DNA from: Longispora fulva
Lineage (GTDB): Bacteria; Actinomycetota; Actinomycetes; Mycobacteriales; Micromonosporaceae
NCBI RefSeq assembly: GCF_015751905.1
Contig: NZ_JADOUF010000001.1
Coordinates: forward strand, 7,874,001-7,938,000
Length of the DNA: 64,000 nt
Reading direction: 5' to 3'
Positions within the stretch are counted from its first letter, which is position 1, and each line of letters opens with the position of its first letter. The position numbers and the translations under genes were made by a program. Below the pieces are notes generated by a model that saw nothing but the letters and a program-made list of their open reading frames with translations, made no database searches and was not told the origin of the DNA. This document shows positions 63,560 to 64,000 of this stretch, in pieces.

Positions 63560-64000
63560 GTGGCGATGGTCGGTCAAGAGGCGCTCGACGCCCTGCTGGA
63601 GGTCCTCGACCTGGAGAAGGTCGAGGTCAACATCTTCCGGGGCATCAGCCCCCCGGTGGGGCCCCAGCGGGTGTACGGCGGCCAGGTCGCCGGCCAGGCC
63701 CTGGTCGCCGCCGGCCGCACGATGGAGCCGGACCGCAGGGTGCACTCCCTGCACGGCTACTTCGTCCGGCCGGGCGACACGACCATCCCGATCGTGTACT
63801 CGGTGGAGAACATCCGCGACGGCCGCTCCTTCTCCGTACGCCGGGTGACGGCCATCCAGCACGGCAAGCCCATCTTCTTCATGTCGGCGTCGTTCCAGCA
63901 GGACGACGGCGGCGCGAACCCGATGGACCACCAGAGCGACTCCCCGATCGACCAGGTCCCCGGGCCGGACGAGCTGCCGACGATGCTGGAGCAGCTGGAG
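63560..64000 (+). CDS. tesB: acyl-CoA thioesterase II (TesB family), 5' part
   Basis: Hot-dog fold thioesterase hydrolysing acyl-CoA; the gene runs off the window end after 147 codons, so no stop is seen. Seen: EVNIFRGISPPVGPQRVYGGQVAGQALVAA (as VGPQRVYGGQVAGQA), VHSLHGYFVRPGD, VENIRDGRSFSVRRVTAIQ and FFMSASFQQD. Start may be GTG 63560 or ATG 63566, two codons in. TesB next to pyk is the usual actinobacterial layout. Confidence 0.93.
   Translation, partial: MAMVGQEALDALLEVLDLEKVEVNIFRGISPPVGPQRVYGGQVAGQALVAAGRTMEPDRRVHSLHGYFVRPGDTTIPIVYSVENIRDGRSFSVRRVTAIQHGKPIFFMSASFQQDDGGANPMDHQSDSPIDQVPGPDELPTMLEQLE

Noticed and set aside
1-64000. tRNA, rRNA, transposase or integrase genes
   Set aside because: None was recognised on either strand; mobility of the repeats is inferred only from their structure.

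Overview
The window is high-GC DNA with many GTG starts, 1-8 base stop/start overlaps between consecutive genes, Wag31/DivIVA and SepF division genes, a dual-function PriA in place of HisA/TrpF, a mycothiol-type MDMPI/DinB-like protein and an XRE-DUF397 pair. This points to an actinomycete. Gene content and the C-terminal tails of FtsW and FtsZ suggest the Micromonosporaceae, but that placement is inference. MurE carries the DNPR motif of meso-diaminopimelate-adding enzymes. I see no tRNA, rRNA, CRISPR array, transposase or integrase.

Layout. (1) 1-16364 is the division and cell wall (dcw) cluster: the end of ftsI, then murE-murF-mraY-murD-ftsW-murG-murC-ftsQ-ftsZ-yggS-sepF-yggT-divIVA, a repeat-rich membrane protein and a DUF167 gene. 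The pgeF/ylmD gene usually found after ftsZ is absent. (2) 16516-24432 holds a DksA/TraR zinc-finger protein with a histone-like tail, lspA (apparently with a CTG start), an RluD-type pseudouridine synthase, a secreted hypothetical, a ParA/MinD-like ATPase and dnaE. (3) 24782-30427 is a histidine operon, hisD-hisC-hisB-small membrane ORF-hisH-membrane protein-priA, entered by a leaderless promoter. (4) 30419-44179 keeps scattered backbone genes (ridA, hisF, a TIGR03085-type gene) interrupted by accessory genes: a large LuxR regulator, a secreted S1 protease, LysR/EamA, a GH20 hexosaminidase and a heterodimeric ABC exporter. (5) 44496-49801 is membrane protein-hisI-trpE-trp-associated membrane protein-trpC-lgt. 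The trpB and trpA genes expected between trpC and lgt are missing. (6) 49848-55361 is accessory: a GDP-mannose 3,5-epimerase coupled to a WecG/TagA glycosyltransferase, a Uma2-fold protein, an XRE/DUF397 pair and small membrane proteins. (7) 55495-64000 returns to backbone: gltB-gltD, a CBS protein, pyk and the start of an acyl-CoA thioesterase.

The most unusual signal is a family of short intergenic repeats, at least six copies (around 25.42, 25.58, 36.37, 44.34, 51.61 and 53.96 kb). They share a GATCAAACCCATCAT end and a GC-rich GCGCCGGCCCTCGGC arm. One pair forms a 162-bp inverted-repeat element before hisD. A second inverted pair brackets the Uma2/XRE/DUF397 block, and two more copies sit where accessory genes meet backbone genes. 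Other points of interest are six leaderless promoters in front of genes, a 14-codon ORF joining murG to murC, a 9-codon leaderless ORF joined to trpC, an asymmetric ABC pair whose substitutions fall in one composite ATP site, and a leader with two hairpins ahead of the hisI-trpE operon.
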